Assembly (NCBI GenBank): GCA_036346225.1
Contig: JARFIW010000108.1
Span: 1,798,001-1,862,000, forward strand
Length of the DNA: 64,000 nucleotides
DNA from: Platerodrilus igneus
Taxonomy: Eukaryota > Arthropoda > Insecta > Coleoptera > Lycidae
Direction: 5' to 3'
Translations under genes and position numbers: made by a program
Shown here: one piece after another, positions 32,541 through 45,388 of the stretch
Position numbering within the stretch: the first letter of the stretch is position 1
How the letters are laid out: every line of letters starts with the position of its first letter
Notes under the pieces: model-generated
Databases searched by the model: none
What the model was told of the DNA's origin: nothing
What the model saw: only the letters and a program-made list of their open reading frames with translations

Positions 32541-35010
32541 TTAAGAACTTTCCGATGCACTGATAACCTTTACCAAACAAAGAAACTATAAATATGTTCT
32601 TCAATGGCTGTACTTCTTGCACAAATCACATGCTTTACTTATCCTTGCGCGCAGTCACATTACTAATAAAAAAACCAGTGCAATATACAACTGAAATTGA
32701 CAGAAATACACTTTAAGCACCCAGTTCTGTAGACCTATTGAATGATAATTTAATAATATTGTTTTCTCGCTTCCAACTACCAGTGCAAGTCCATTAGACT
32801 GATCTATGGTACCATAAATACATGCACAGTTAAAACTCGAATACAAACTCGCTTCGCAACAAAATAAAATGTGTACCTTTATGATGTGTTTGACATTTTA
32901 GAACGTGAGCCTACTTTACATCCTATACTACACAAGCAGAAGGTTCGTTCTTTCATGGCTGAAGGCAAATTTACTGACTGTAGTAGTATTTGTTTGCGGG
33001 TTTCACGATTGTACGCCTTAAGGAATAAGATAATAAGCAGTAAAGAGCTTATGAGTAGTGTATAATGTATGCTAATATATGTGCTCTAGATATTAGCTTT
33101 GTCGGCGTGTTATGAAAGCTGGAAAACGAAGAAGTCATTCGGGCTTAAAGAACAAATTTCTTGCATCAGTGAAGTAACAGCAGCATGGATTGTGAGAGCT
33201 TAAATGATAATATGTGGAGGGACGCTTAGTAAATTGACTTTGAAAGGTTACTAATTTGGAATTGCTGGTGATAGCCTGGATTCCAACAGAAAAGAACAGC
33301 TATCTGTGAGTGATTGGGAACTTCTTATGTACTATGAAGAATGGTAAATGCTAGCACAATTAAAGCAAAAGGAGAAGATTGCTTTTAAATTATTTAAGAA
33401 ATGTTGGAATTTGATTGGTTTATTTGTATGTGCTTGCTGGTTTGCAGACGTTGGTGTTAAACAATGCGTTTGAATCTCTAGTTTAGAAAGCGTAGCGTAG
33501 CTCAACCTACATAGAATTTTGTCCAGCTGTGGATAGAATAAGCTATTTCTATATACTGCGATTGCTGTATCTCACATTTTGTGATACCAGTTATTACAAC
33601 AAATCTACTTGTTACGTACAGAATGAATGTTAGTTACTTGAATTAATGTAATTCTACAAAAGAAACATAACAGTGGTGAGGGGTGTGTCCAATAAAAGCA
33701 AATGCAAATCTATTTAGAGGTATATTTTCACTAAGTACTTCTTTCGCCTACCTGGAAAGATTTTTAAACTTTCTGTCTAATAACAAGCCGTTGAGCATCA
33801 ACCCACCCGGATTTCAGTTTCCCTAAAAAGTAGGTGTTCCAAGTGACGATTTTATCGGTTCTACTACAGTATAGGTTTATGTAACCTTGTGTACACTTTT
33901 TTTACCCTCTACCAATTTAAAATAAACATAAATAATAAGAAAACTCGAAGTCGTACACCAAACATGAATACCACATCATATAACAAATACTACAAAACAA
34001 GAAAACTAAAGTGTATCCCTAATTCCCCAAATATGCGGATAATTAAAAAACAACTTCTAAAATTTATTAATAGGCATCCATCAAAATTAACTGATACAAT
34101 GCAGATACATAATGGTTCTTCTCCAAATAAGATTTCCTGTTTACAAACGCTGTAACTAAGCGAGCACCAACGTATAAGTTCTCTTAATAAAAATAAGTTC
34201 TATACAACCAATTATTAAATATACATCAAGATGAACGTGTAACAGCTAGAAAGCAAAATTTCATTGATATACATATTTGTTGTTTAAGCTACATTGTAGT
34301 GCAAGACAAAAGGGGTTGTAAGTAATCCAATAATCTAAGGTGGTGTTAAAAGAAAATGCATCCACCACAGAAACACTTTGTAACGTGCATTTTTATAGCT
34401 TAACATTTTACGCTTTTTCCCAATTAGTAAATACATTTCGGTAACTACTATTTCTATATTTTATATTTATTAACTCCTTAAGCGAATGCGTCGTATTATA
34501 ATGAGTGGATTGCATCGTTCTTGTCTTGCCGTTCGTTCGTATAGATTTTGTTCCTTATGTGGATATACAAGTCTAGATAATAGACGATAAGAGGTTGTAA
34601 TAGCAACGAGTTGAATAAACCGATGAGTAGTTGTAGTTTGTTCTTGGTTCCTATATATTAATTACGTTAAAAATACTGCTTCTTCTTTGCTTTGACAATA
34701 GTGAGAATTAAGCGGTATCAATTTTTCGAATTGTTCATGAACAAGCACGGCACGATTTTAGTTGTTTTTCTTGTGAAATAAAAGTTGTATATTAACTGTA
34801 GTAAGTGTAGTGCTAATTCCGATTGAAGTAGTATGGTTGATAGGCGAACGTGTTTGGTCGACGCACGTGTTTTACGGAACATTTTACGGACTTACTTTAG
34901 TGATACACGTGCTTTACTTATTGTGGTTTTTTTTGGTGCTTTGTCTTTTTGATATTTAAACTGTGTGTGCGATCTAGTTTCGCGGTCCAGTTTCTTTTTT
35001 TATCAGAGTA
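32541..35010. other. No gene recognised
   Basis: Small frames at 32,871-33,065 and 33,889-34,155 are not recognisable. The DNA is AT-rich, with no repeat pair found inside the window. Confidence 0.5.
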
Positions 35011-35307
35011 GTGCATACTTTGGATTATCCAAATACAGTTGATACTGTAGTTTCTGAATTTTCTAACCCCAAAGTATCTAAAATAGATCATTGCTTGCGC
35101 AAATTTCGTTATTTGCGAAATATAACAGATTACCGGTTTACAAAGGTATTGGTTGAAGTTTCTCACTGCTTTTTGGGTGTTTATGAAAATAATATACATT
35201 TGGTCCCAGTTGAAATTAAACTAGTGCTACAGAATATTTCGAAATTATTGTCTCAGGAAATAGAATTAACAAGAAATTTATCAATGCTATATAGTTCCGT
35301 CGCGTGA
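35011..35307 (+). CDS. Hypothetical 98-residue open frame
   Basis: The frame is uninterrupted and not low-complexity, and has a plausible helical C-terminal half (VEIKLVLQNISKLLSQEIEL). A pyrimidine run ending in ATCAG just upstream (about 34,990-35,005) could be a 3' splice site, so it could be a terminal exon. It ends at TGA 35,305-35,307. It resembles no family I recognise and may be chance in AT-rich DNA. Confidence 0.2.
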   Translation: MHTLDYPNTVDTVVSEFSNPKVSKIDHCLRKFRYLRNITDYRFTKVLVEVSHCFLGVYENNIHLVPVEIKLVLQNISKLLSQEIELTRNLSMLYSSVA

Positions 35308-36102
35308 TAATGTCTGCTACTAACACCAGTGAAATACGTAGGTGTGATTAGGGTAACGTGTGATAAGTTCCATCAGCACCCTCCCAGTCAAGGGTGAAGT
35401 GCTGCGTTAGTGCCGGACATCGTGAATCCTACACTTCAATTGCAAGGAAGCGTTACTGAAGGACCTTTTGTAAGTTGAACTATTTCCTACTTGTTCTTAC
35501 TGTAAATATCTATCCGTTGTTTTGCCATATCTTTGTCGTTCGGATACCTTTTACAATAGAATTGCATGCTATTAAGAAACAAAAAAAGAAACAAAACAAA
35601 TTAGTTTGAGTAATTTGAATAATTGGACAGGAAAGAAAAAAAATCAATGCTACTGGATTGCTCATATCAATTGTGTCTTATCTATTTATCTTTTGTTAAC
35701 ATTTTGTCTGATTTATGTTTAATTGGTGTGTGAGGAAACGTTTCCGCTACTCCCCAATATTACCTCACTTTGTACTAAAAATTTTTGTATTGCTTTTACC
35801 GTTCTTATATTATATAGATTATCTAAACAGTTTTTTTTACATTCTATAAAGTACTGAACAATCTATGCTCGATCAGCATGCTATGCTTTTTCTTTATTTC
35901 AGGTTTGCAGGACTAATTTTTTTTTATTGCAGGTTTACTATTCTAATTTTTTTTATTGCAGGTATTGTTACTAACTCCTTACAGCCGCGTACATAATATG
36001 TTGGTCTGCTTTCTACAACCCCCCCTAATCTCCGATTGAGCCCGGTCATTTCTTTGATTGTCTTGGTGTTACGCACGCTTACGAGCCAACGTAGCATAAA
36101 TT
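35308..36102. other. Possible solo LTR region, edges unresolved
   Basis: This AT-rich stretch precedes the primer-binding-site-like sequence at 36,103, so an LTR could end near 36,100. No second copy is in the window, so neither edge can be set. Confidence 0.25.
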
Positions 36103-36120
36103 TGGCGCCCAACGTGGCTG
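36103..36120 (+). promoter_or_regulatory. Primer-binding-site-like sequence
   Basis: TGGCGCCCAACGTGGC matches the well-known lysine-tRNA-type primer-binding site used by many retroelements to start minus-strand DNA synthesis. A short frame starting MPPLLRSAG at 36,274 could be a Gag start, cut by the R1-like insertion. Confidence 0.5.
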
Positions 36121-36329
36121 CCTCGATAAACGTAACAACTTTTACCTGTAACAGTAATTTTTAAATCCGCATTTACGTTCGCGTTTAGTCACATGTTTCT
36201 ATAACAATACCGCGTTTTAACTACAGTCACTTAAATTACTCTACATTTAACCCGCTGAGGATAGGAAGTTCAAATGCCTCCTTTATTAAGATCTGCCGGT
36301 ATAAAAGTTACAATGTCCTAGGTAAAACT

Positions 36330-38830
36330 ATCCCACGGAAACATTATACCCCACGAGTCACGCCGTGGTAGACACACCAACTTACTCACTCCAGACGCTC
36401 ACTTGCAACTACTAGACACAGACTCCAAAGAGCGAAACGTACAAATGCAGACCCCATTGCTATTAATACCTTATCTAACAAATACATCACTGCCAGACGA
36501 CAATACAAAATCCTCATTAACGAGAAAACAGCACTACCTTGACATAATTTACGATCAACATACAAATCCCTGGAGTACGTACCGTAAACTGATCAAACCT
36601 CCCTCCACGCACATCCTCACAGCCATTTCAACTAAAATCCCTTCCACATTTAAGCAAACAATGTTTACCCTCCTAGACACAGCAATTCCTTCGGCTCCTC
36701 TTGACGTACCAACCCAACCGCAACAACGCATAATCGACAACACTCTAACTCAACCAGACACGGACCCAGACACAGACATTGAACTCTCCCTCTTAGATTC
36801 CTTCGCCACCAAACTAAACCCCCACAAAACCCCAGACCCAGACCTCATCACCAACCTGTTCCTACAAAAATCCAGGCACCTCATAGGTGAATCCACTCAA
36901 CTACTATTCCAAAAATGCCTCTCCTCCGGGATTTTGCCTGACCCATTTAAATATGCTTCCATCTCCCTTATACTCAAATCCAATAAGCCTCCCGAAGACC
37001 CCAAATCCTACAAACCTATTTCACTCTTTCCAACACTTGGTAGACTCCTTGAACAAACCATCCTATACCAACTAAGTTCACACATAGAACGTCATTCTTT
37101 ACTCTCATCTAACCAACACGGCTTTCGCTCGGGGCATAACGCTGAACGTACAATCCGCTCCTTGATCCAAACGGTCCAAACATCCCCTTATACATGCGTA
37201 ATCTCCTTATTCCTCGACTTCCATTCAGCCTTCGATCTCCTTTAGTAGCCCAATCTTCTTTATAAACTTAAACAAGTCAATTTCCCTTTCAACCTCTAAC
37301 TCTTAATAAAATTCTACGTCTCATTCCGAACAGCCATCCTAACGTCCAATTCCAATTGGTTACTCAACCTCTCACAAGGTTCTCGTTTATCACCTACTCT
37401 ATGGAACTCGCAATCAATCCTCTCTTAAACCTCAATATCCCAAACACCTCCACCTTCGCTTATGCCGATGACGTAGCTTTCTATATCCACGGCAACTCCC
37501 GTGCCTATATAGAATCCACCGCTGCCATCCTAATTAATTCAATTGAATCCTGGTCCTCTTTAAACAGATAACCACGTTCCCCATCTAAAACAAAAATGCT
37601 CCTGCTCAAAGGCTGCCTCAGTCCAAACTGAAATCTTAAGATTCACATCCTTAACACATCAATTCCCCTCTCAACAATAGCTCTCTACCTTGGAGTCCAC
37701 ATTGACACACGCCTCAAAATGAACTCTCATCTCTCCAAAATTTGAACCAAAACACAAATCATACTACATAACCTACTTCACGCACTTCCAAAGTCAGTCC
37801 ACCTCACCAATCCAACACGAAGACTAATCATTAACCACATCATAATTCCGATCATCAGATACGCAGTAGATTCTTGGCTCGCGCTTACACCCTGCTCCTC
37901 CAGACATACGCTCAACACTATCATAAGACTTTTCCTACTCTACACCTCAAGAGCGTACAGAACCACCTCCACAGCGTCCTTGTATACCCTGCTTCAAATC
38001 TTTCCAATCGAAATCCAACTAAAGTCCTCACTCCAAATCTTACCAAGCATCCTATACCACAGAACACTTTACTATGACGAATACCGCACTTTCCCTAAAA
38101 CTGACATAAAATCCCGAATACATAACTCCCTACTTCATTCCCGGCAAGATCTTTGGTCCCACTCCACCACCGGCAGATGTACATTTGATATCTTTCTTGA
38201 TATAAAAAACATCCCTCCACATATTCCTTTCTCTAATCCTCCCTACAATGCAATTTCTGTCTGGCCATGATAACTTCCGTAATAAACTTCATCAATTATA
38301 TTTAACTCTTTCCCCTCACTGTCTATGCAACAATAAATCTCTAAAAACCCCACAACACCTGATATACTCCTGTCCCCTAATCTCTTTACTACAAGTCAAC
38401 CTCATGCAATCTACAAACTTTGACGCGTTCGCCCCACTTCCTAACATAAACGTCCTAGTCACTAACTACCCTCAAGAATTCAATCATTTCCTAAATGAAA
38501 TCCTTTTAACCAAACCTACCACCCACAAGCAGCGGCACTAACACACTTAAAATACACTCTTGCAATTCACTACCACTCCACACTTACACTCGCACTATGC
38601 ACACAATCAGCACCACTCCACGTGCACAGTCGAAAACTATGGTAGGGGCACAAATCCCCCTCACCATAACTTCAAGAACCCCAGTTGTCTTTGAATTATT
38701 CATTCTAAGTTCTTAAATAGATGTAAATACTTATAATGTGCGGGTAGTATGGGCTCTGGCCTAGGTATAGTCCACAGCAATAAATTAATGTATGTGTCTC
38801 TATCTATCCCAGGTAAATACCCGATTTTTT
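36330..38830 (+). pseudogene. R1-like non-LTR RT, 5'-truncated (copy 4)
   Basis: It begins at the PW[stop]T linker (the WWT motif of copy 2, with TGG changed to TAG). It then has a basic helical linker and an open RT frame 36,403-37,245 (280 aa) containing SLILKSNKPPEDPKSY, LGRLLEQTI, SSNQHGFRSGHNAERTI and FLDFHSAFDLL with the first catalytic Asp near 37,215. After a stop, MELAINPLLNLN and FAYADDVAF follow near 37,455, then the C-terminal region with PHCLCNNKSLKTPQHLIYSCPL near 38,310. It ends in a non-coding tail resembling 8,600-8,640. This is the best preserved RT of the family in the window, but it is still broken. Confidence 0.8.
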
Positions 38831-40084
38831 CTTTGTTCATACGGTTGGTCTTAATCTGTTCTATTGTTAAGTTCAATGAGTTTAGGTTCATGGTCACCTC
38901 AATCTCACATTTTTGAAAGCGGCGTGGTTGTTTATGTTCGCAACGTACTCTTTATAGCTGTAAATCTATGAGTATACTTTTAGTGATTTATTTCTCTAAA
39001 CTAATATAAATGTTTACGAATACGCTTCTCTAAGCTGGTTATTTACTAAAATCTGTCAGTGTTTATGCTAAATTTACACGAGAAGTTTAAATCCCGGTCT
39101 ATACTTCTGGTTGTATTTAATATACATTAGATGCTTCCCTGTTTATTTCTGTGTTCTAATTTAATATTAGAATGAAATAGTCACGTTATTACAGTAAAAT
39201 AATAAAGCTTCTATACAATTTTCGTACTCAATTTTTTCGTACTAGCGTTATGCACTGTTTGGATCATTCTGTTGTTTTGCAATTTTTTAGTAAGCATTTG
39301 TAAAGAAAAAATATTATATGGGCAACCAACTTAGTTGTATTGGAACTTGTCAGATTTGCATAGTTCTTCTTCAGTAAGTAACCAACACATCTTTAAAATT
39401 TTATTTGTAATTCAAATATATTCACGCACCTAAAGTATTTACACACGACAATTTGCTCTATTCACAAGTAATTGTTATAAAGTTTTTGTATTGTAGCTCC
39501 GATTGGTCGGACTCCAACTACAATAACTACATTACAACATAAACGGAGCTTCTGTAAACAAAAGATAATTAATTGATGGCAACTTTGTGGCGTAGCATTT
39601 TTATACGGAGTTGATTGACAGGTACAAGGGTTTCGAATTTAAGAGTTATTTGGGTTACAATGGGAAATCTCGATAAAATAATTTGAAAAATTTTGGTGTG
39701 TTTTAAAGTAATATAGAACAATTGGATAAGGTATAAACCGCTAGTGGGTTCTGCGTCCAGTTACAACTGAAGCTGATATAAATTAGTGTTGATATAAATT
39801 ATTGTAGTGATAATATAAACTAATAATGAATGTCTGAATAGTTCATTATATTGCTTTGATAGTAATTTAGATGAGAGCATAGCAGTTTAAGAAGTTAATA
39901 CTTGTAATGTTAGCGATTAGTTAGGAAATAAATTCTTGTGAGGGTTTTTAGCAAATTCCATTATAACTATGTGAGACCTTTTAGAAGTTTTACTGTAGCT
40001 ACGAGTTGTTGGAAAGGCTTGTATAATCAGTTTGAAAATAAAGGACTGTTGTTACTGCAAATAGAGTTTTCGGTACAGTATTAT
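38831..40084. other. No gene recognised
   Basis: AT-rich. The phrase GATATAAATTA recurs around 39,775-39,800, but no gene-like frame is present. Confidence 0.5.
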
Positions 40085-40160
40085 GACTCATAGCACTGCT
40101 GTCTACACCTGTAAGGATGGCCCACCAGTCGGATATAAATAAAATAAAAAGAGTAAGTGG
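40085..40160 (+). mobile_element. Jockey-type 3' tail fragment
   Basis: GGCCCACCAGTCGGATATAA followed by an A-rich AATAAAATAAAAAG tail resembles the tails at 60,825 and 63,500 (TCCCACAC...GATATAAAA). Only the tail is present. Confidence 0.4.
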
Positions 40161-40464
40161 ATGATATCCAAGAACAAATTGTTTTTTCTGCCCCGGAGCT
40201 CATCAGATGGGTGTACTCCATTCCTTACAAACCTCAGATTTAGTTTAAGTACATAAATACAGACAAAATATTTAGAATCGTCTTTTAGAGAAATTCGATT
40301 AAAATTTCTCTAAAAAACTTCTGTACTGTTGATAATTGAAAGCACCACCCAAAAGTTTAAAGCTGGCTGGTAAGCTATAAGCAAAGAAAAATAATAAATG
40401 ATTATGATTTATTAGTTTCAAAAGTGCAAAGGAAAAAGTCTCTACCGAAGTATATCCGATTTTT

Positions 40465-40870
40465 CGATAGTCAGAACGCAGTTCAACTTTTCTGGGTTCC
40501 AGGATACCACATTGTGCAGGGAAACGGGGAAGCTGATAGGTTATCTAGGGTCTGAACCGTGTGCATAGGTTTAACGCGGTAATTGATGGCGTCCGAATTA
40601 AAACTGTAGATGCGAAAGCGGTGGAAAGAGGAATGGAAAAAGGGAATGGAATGTAGACAGGCCGGACGAGTCAAGAACGGCATGGTTATTGAATAAAGAT
40701 AGAAAAACACTCAAGGTGTTGTCAATAATCCTTGCTAGCCATTGCAGGTTAGGGAGATACCTGGCTTTGCTGGGCATCTAAGCAGAGTCCAGACGTTCAA
40801 CCTGTGAAAGGATGGAGGGAACTTTCGCTTGCTACATAACGATTTCGAGGAGTATATGCGGTTAAAGCGT
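40465..40870 (+). pseudogene. RNase H and C-terminal region of a Jockey/LOA-type ORF2
   Basis: The plus frame reads VQLFWVPGYHIVQGNGEAD.LSR near 40,480-40,550, the WVPGH...GNE.AD motif of a retroelement RNase H with its histidine changed to tyrosine but the late aspartate kept. Further along, HCRLGRYLALLGI near 40,745 and CERMEGT near 40,800 match the LTGH...C..C...ET zinc-like region that follows. Stops intervene. RNase H in intact elements removes template RNA during copying. Confidence 0.6.
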
Positions 40871-41832
40871 GGGGTTCTAGGCTCATTTAGCTTTGCATAG
40901 GAGTTGTTCTCCCTTCCTTTGCCAGACATAATAGTTTTTATCGATATGAGCAAAAGTATTTACAATTGGTCCTTCAAACCAGATCAACAAAAACTGCGGT
41001 ATATTATAACTTATAGTACTGCCTATAACACGGGCCATAGCCAGTTTTACGAAAAAAGTAAGTAATAATTAATTGTGCAGCTGACTTCTTGCAAAGACAA
41101 ATCAAACGATAACCGGTTTTATTGTAATGCAACATTGGTAAACATATCAACGCCATATAACGAATGTAATGTAAACAAGCCCAATCTATAAAATCGCTTA
41201 TTTTTGATCTTTATCCTATAGTTTGAGCATTCCTACTCTGAATATTGTAAAACCGCCCTTTGATCTTTTAACCCAAGATTATACATGATTCATGCAAAAC
41301 GGTTATGATTAAAAACTATAGAATTTTTTAACCCTTATAGCTATATTTATCTACCTATGCTCTAGGGTGATCAAAGACTACCCAAAGAAAAACCTAAAAT
41401 AACAATTTTTTCCAATTTTCGGAAGACAAAACCATTTCCGCAATGGCTTTTCTAATTACAAACTTGCCCCTACTCTTCTTACTGCATGGGTTAATTTGAT
41501 ATAGCCCGGTTGAGTGGTTCCAAAGGCTAAAAAGTAAAGCAGGAATGTTTTGGTCCAACTGAGTGTGTACTCAACTCCATGCCCAAAGATACTGTATGGA
41601 TTTGTTTCCAAAAAACTGAGTACTTCTGAAAAACTATACAGGTAGAGTTATCCCAATTCACATGCTCTTGATCCGATGAAGGAATGAATTAGGGCATTCG
41701 CGTATGAAATGTCGCATATTTCAAAGACTTCTATCTTGCTAGTACCAGAAAAATTCTAACGTTTTAGTTTTTTTTTTAATTTCGTCGTCTAACGTCGATG
41801 ATTAATGATAATGGCATTAGTAACCCCATGTC
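40871..41832. other. No gene recognised
   Basis: AT-rich unique sequence without motifs or repeats seen. Confidence 0.5.
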
Positions 41833-42030
41833 AAATAAATAAATAAACAGATAAACGTGAATTAATAAATAAGTGAAGGCAAATAAACAAACAAATAACT
41901 AATAAATAAATAAATAAACAATAAAATAAATAAATAAACAGATGAATAAATAAATAATCAAATAAAAAATAACCAAGAAAGCGCCTAACTAAACAAATAA
42001 ATACGCAAATAAACAAATTAAAATAAATAA
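41833..42030 (+). repeat. (AAAT)n / (AAAC)n tetranucleotide repeat
   Basis: Imperfect AAATAAATAAACAAAT repeats with interruptions. The minus-strand frame of repeating FICLF/YLFI over it is an artefact. Confidence 0.9.
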
Positions 42031-43081
42031 AATACTATTCATCTATCACTTACTAGCTTGATTCCAATTAAAATTATATTTCGCAATCAAATTTAAGAAT
42101 CAACTAAATCCCTTAATTAATAAACGCTTCCTTATATATACAAATTATCTATTCTTTAGAACCTAGTAGAATGTGTGCGAATTCATTCTAAATAATAAAC
42201 ACCTGTCTTACGAAATTTGATTGGAAATCCTCATTAGCGTTCAAAATTGTTGAATTTTATTACCTTATTATCTAATTCCAGTTATAAGTGACGCGCGCTG
42301 TTTGTCCTACTTTAACACATATACGATCATTGTGGCGTATCGCTTATTTCCAACAGTAAATGCGAAAGGTAATATATAATTTGTATCAGTTATTCCAGGG
42401 ATTTTGCGGTTTTTATGTTCCGGCCGTTTCTTGGAATAAATGTTTCGTTTATTAATTAGATATTTACGTAGTTCTAAATGCGGATGACTCATCGTTTTAT
42501 ATTCCTAATATTCTAGAAAATCCTTTATTTAAAATAAATTTCTGTAATCCAGAAGTAATTAATTTAAATTTTAATTGCTTCTTAATGCAAAAGGGGTTGC
42601 ATTAAAATATTTGCTTTTGACATCAAAACGTGTTTTTAATACACCTCTTAAGGTTAGAATTGGGGTTTCAAATACACAAAATTACTTATTTTTATCCAAA
42701 TGTGTAAAGCTAGTACTATTTTATGCTATCTACAGCAAATGAAAAGCATTTTTATCAAAAATGTATTGATAATTAATAAGTGAAAATAAATGGGTTTGAA
42801 TTTAACTTAAAATGCGTTTTACGGTATCTTATAATTAATTATTTTTACATGTACAACTTACGTTACTTGATATTTATTTACAATTCGCTTATATCATACA
42901 GGGTGATTATTTATTCACGGGCAATTGTATTTTTCGCTTCTTCAATGAATAAAAGTACGCTTGTATTATACAAGACGTAATGAATTTACGAAAATTTCTA
43001 TTTTTCCGGATTCTATTATATTTTAGCAGTATTTATTTGTAAAATTTGAGTTTCAATGATCTTTCGTGACCACTTACCACG

Positions 43082-43083
<2 letters not shown>
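42031..43083. other. No gene recognised
   Basis: AT-rich, with runs of A and T; no motif found on either strand. Confidence 0.5.

Positions 43084-43121
<38 letters not shown>
43084..43121. repeat. (AT)n at the edge of the LTR palindrome
   Basis: About 18 AT units directly border the first LTR copy. Confidence 0.95.
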
Positions 43122-43122
<1 letters not shown>

Positions 43123-45192
43123 CTCATATTTAGACCAGGGTAGAAAATTAAATAATCACATCAAATAATTTTAATCACCGTGTAGAAGCTTTGGGAAGAG
43201 GTACGCTTTATTAAAACCGTGAAGCATAAAAAGTTATTAGTTTCATTAAACATAAGAGATTTAAATCATGTACAAGACGCTTTATATCAAAAGAAACAGT
43301 ATTAACAAGCTCTACGGGTAATGTAATTATTCCTAAACAAATGGAAATTACGTGCAAAATTTATATTAATTAACCCTATTTTAAGTAACCGGTAGTAAAA
43401 CAAAGTGTACACATAATAATTAATATTTAACTTGTATTCGCTAAAATGAAAGGATAGAAGTCAATTTTAATTGGAGTTAATTAAACCATTATTAATAATA
43501 AGCATAAAAGTCTGTGAAAACCCAAGATTATAATACCAGAAAATAAAGCTCTGAGAATTAATATTATTTTGAACACCTGCGTAGTTTAAATATCACGTAC
43601 GGCGAAAATTGTGTAGATAACAAATGGTTTCAAAGAATCTTGAAGAAACCGGGGCTTAATATTCAAGAGAAGGTGCGATACGGGGTTATTAAACCCAGAT
43701 AGTCCACATGGACTAAAATATAATCGATAATAAAGAATATCAATTTGCACCAATACGAACAGGTTAGAAAAGGAAAGAAAATGCGTCAAGCAAAGACACA
43801 TATAGTAAAGGCGTGATTTAAGCAACGTCACGAGGGTCACAATTGGTTGAAAATATGATGCAAATATCAGAGGTAGAAACAACGATTTCTGTACAAAATT
43901 AATTAGCTTTTCTCGGACATGTTTGCGTGCCGTGTGAGAATTTCTGAGTTTTAAATGGGGCGAGTGAAAATTTCGTAAAAACCGACGCGCGAGCGACGGA
44001 CTGGGAACATGGCATGAGAAATTCTTTAGAATTACCCGTTTTGGGGAACAGACCGACAGACAGGCTTTTGCTATATATACCGAGGTGAATATAAACAAGC
44101 TCTCTTAGACTTTTGACTATTCGATGCGTTAAAAGCTCTTACATCCGCGACTTGATTGAAGATGTTAAACAGTGCATTTTAGTTTGATAAAATAATTTAA
44201 AGTTTGCTCGTATATTTTAGTGATTCAAAATAGTTTGTTATTTACGTGCTAACATGAATGTACTTCAGTGCACTTAGATACAAGGTAATAAAATTTAGTA
44301 TCACTGTACCAATTAGCAAAATTTACAACGACAAATGTATACACAAAAGTAGGCAGTTTTGGCGTATATTGGTGAAAGACGCATGAATTTCTTTGCTATT
44401 TTTCGGGAGTGTTAATAATTAAATGGTTCAAATACGTGTCTGGATCCACGAAACAAGGGTCAGATATACACAGATGAGTTCCGGAAAAGCCCCGAAACAA
44501 CTTTAAATAAATGGTGATGGAGAAAATTTTAAAAGCGTTGAGAATTAGAATTCCTGTTGGAATGGTGTGATTAACTAAAGGGACGATGTACATTGAAGCT
44601 ACGAGGACAGTAACCTTCAGGTAAATTATACTATTTTGTTTGACATTTTGGTGTGTGTTGAATAACTTTATTATACTATTTTGTTTGACATTTTTGTGTG
44701 TGTTGAATTACTTGATAATTGATTTACTTTAAATGGACATTAGTGAAATTGTACTAACCATAAAATTTTAATGTTAAGATGAAATTTGCATGTTTAAGTA
44801 GAAAGGGTATTTAGTATTGATGTTTTGGATTATGATAAATTTTAGGTATGTCTTTGAGCTCAATTAGACGAACCTGGTTAATTAACGTAAAGGGTGGTAG
44901 ATGCCCTTTATACTCAGACTCGGTCTGCTATATTGTTATATTAATTAGTAGGCATCCAACAAGGACTTTAATTCTGGATGCACATTAAAATGATAAGAAA
45001 ATTAATCTTGAAATTCTTTTAAAACTGAAATTTATGCGGAGTTTTAATTTGGAAATTTTAATGTATTGTGAATATTGATGTAAATAGAGTTAACGTTGAT
45101 GTTTGTGGTAGGAATGTGTTTGTTTTTTAAGGAGTGAGGAGGTTTATAAAATTAGGTGAGCAGCCGAGGCGAAAGAGGATCACAGCAGTTTA
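43122..45192 (+). mobile_element. LTR copy A (plus orientation), left palindrome arm
   Basis: The sequence is the reverse complement of 45,389-47,417, from ACTCATATTTAGACCAGGG at its start to GGATCACAGCAG at its end. Orientation is set by the primer-binding-site-like TGACGCCCAATCTGTGGG that follows at 45,193. A TATA box (CTATATATAC, 44,071-44,080) sits mid-LTR, so the U3/R boundary is probably near 44,105. It is more diverged than the other two copies. A 170-residue minus frame inside it is not conserved in the other LTRs and is taken as chance. Confidence 0.8.
44071..44080 (+). promoter_or_regulatory. Candidate TATA box of LTR copy A
   Basis: CTATATATAC is kept at the same place in the other two LTRs (46,462-46,471 and 51,716-51,725, minus strand). 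It would place RNA starts about 30 bases downstream. Confidence 0.5.
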
Positions 45193-45210
45193 TGACGCCC
45201 AATCTGTGGG
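45193..45210 (+). promoter_or_regulatory. Primer-binding-site-like sequence after LTR A
   Basis: TGACGCCCAATCTGTGGG follows the LTR end and resembles TGGCGCCCAACGTGGG-type sites with substitutions. Confidence 0.55.
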
Positions 45211-45262
45211 ACTAGAATTTTTTGTTGAGGACCCAGTTCCGCATTCAAGGAGTATATCACAG

Positions 45263-45264
<2 letters not shown>

Positions 45265-45300
<36 letters not shown>

Positions 45301-45313
45301 TATTATATATATA
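45265..45313. repeat. AT core of the palindrome
   Basis: About 49 bases of AT dinucleotides separate the two arms. The flanks GTATATCACAGCA and TGCTGTGATATT are inverted copies of each other. Confidence 0.9.
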
Positions 45314-45370
45314 CTGCTGTGATATTCTCCTGTGAATGCGGGAACTGGGTCCTTTCAACAAAAAATTCTA

Positions 45371-45388
45371 GTCCCACGATTGGGCGTC
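45371..45388 (-). promoter_or_regulatory. Primer-binding-site-like sequence beyond LTR B
   Basis: On the minus strand this reads TGACGCCCAATCGTGGGA. It is the mirror of 45,193-45,210, so both arms extend past the LTR into internal sequence. Confidence 0.55.

Noticed and set aside
43586..44098. 170-residue minus-strand frame
   Set aside because: It lies within LTR copy A and is broken in the other two LTR copies, so it is not a conserved gene.
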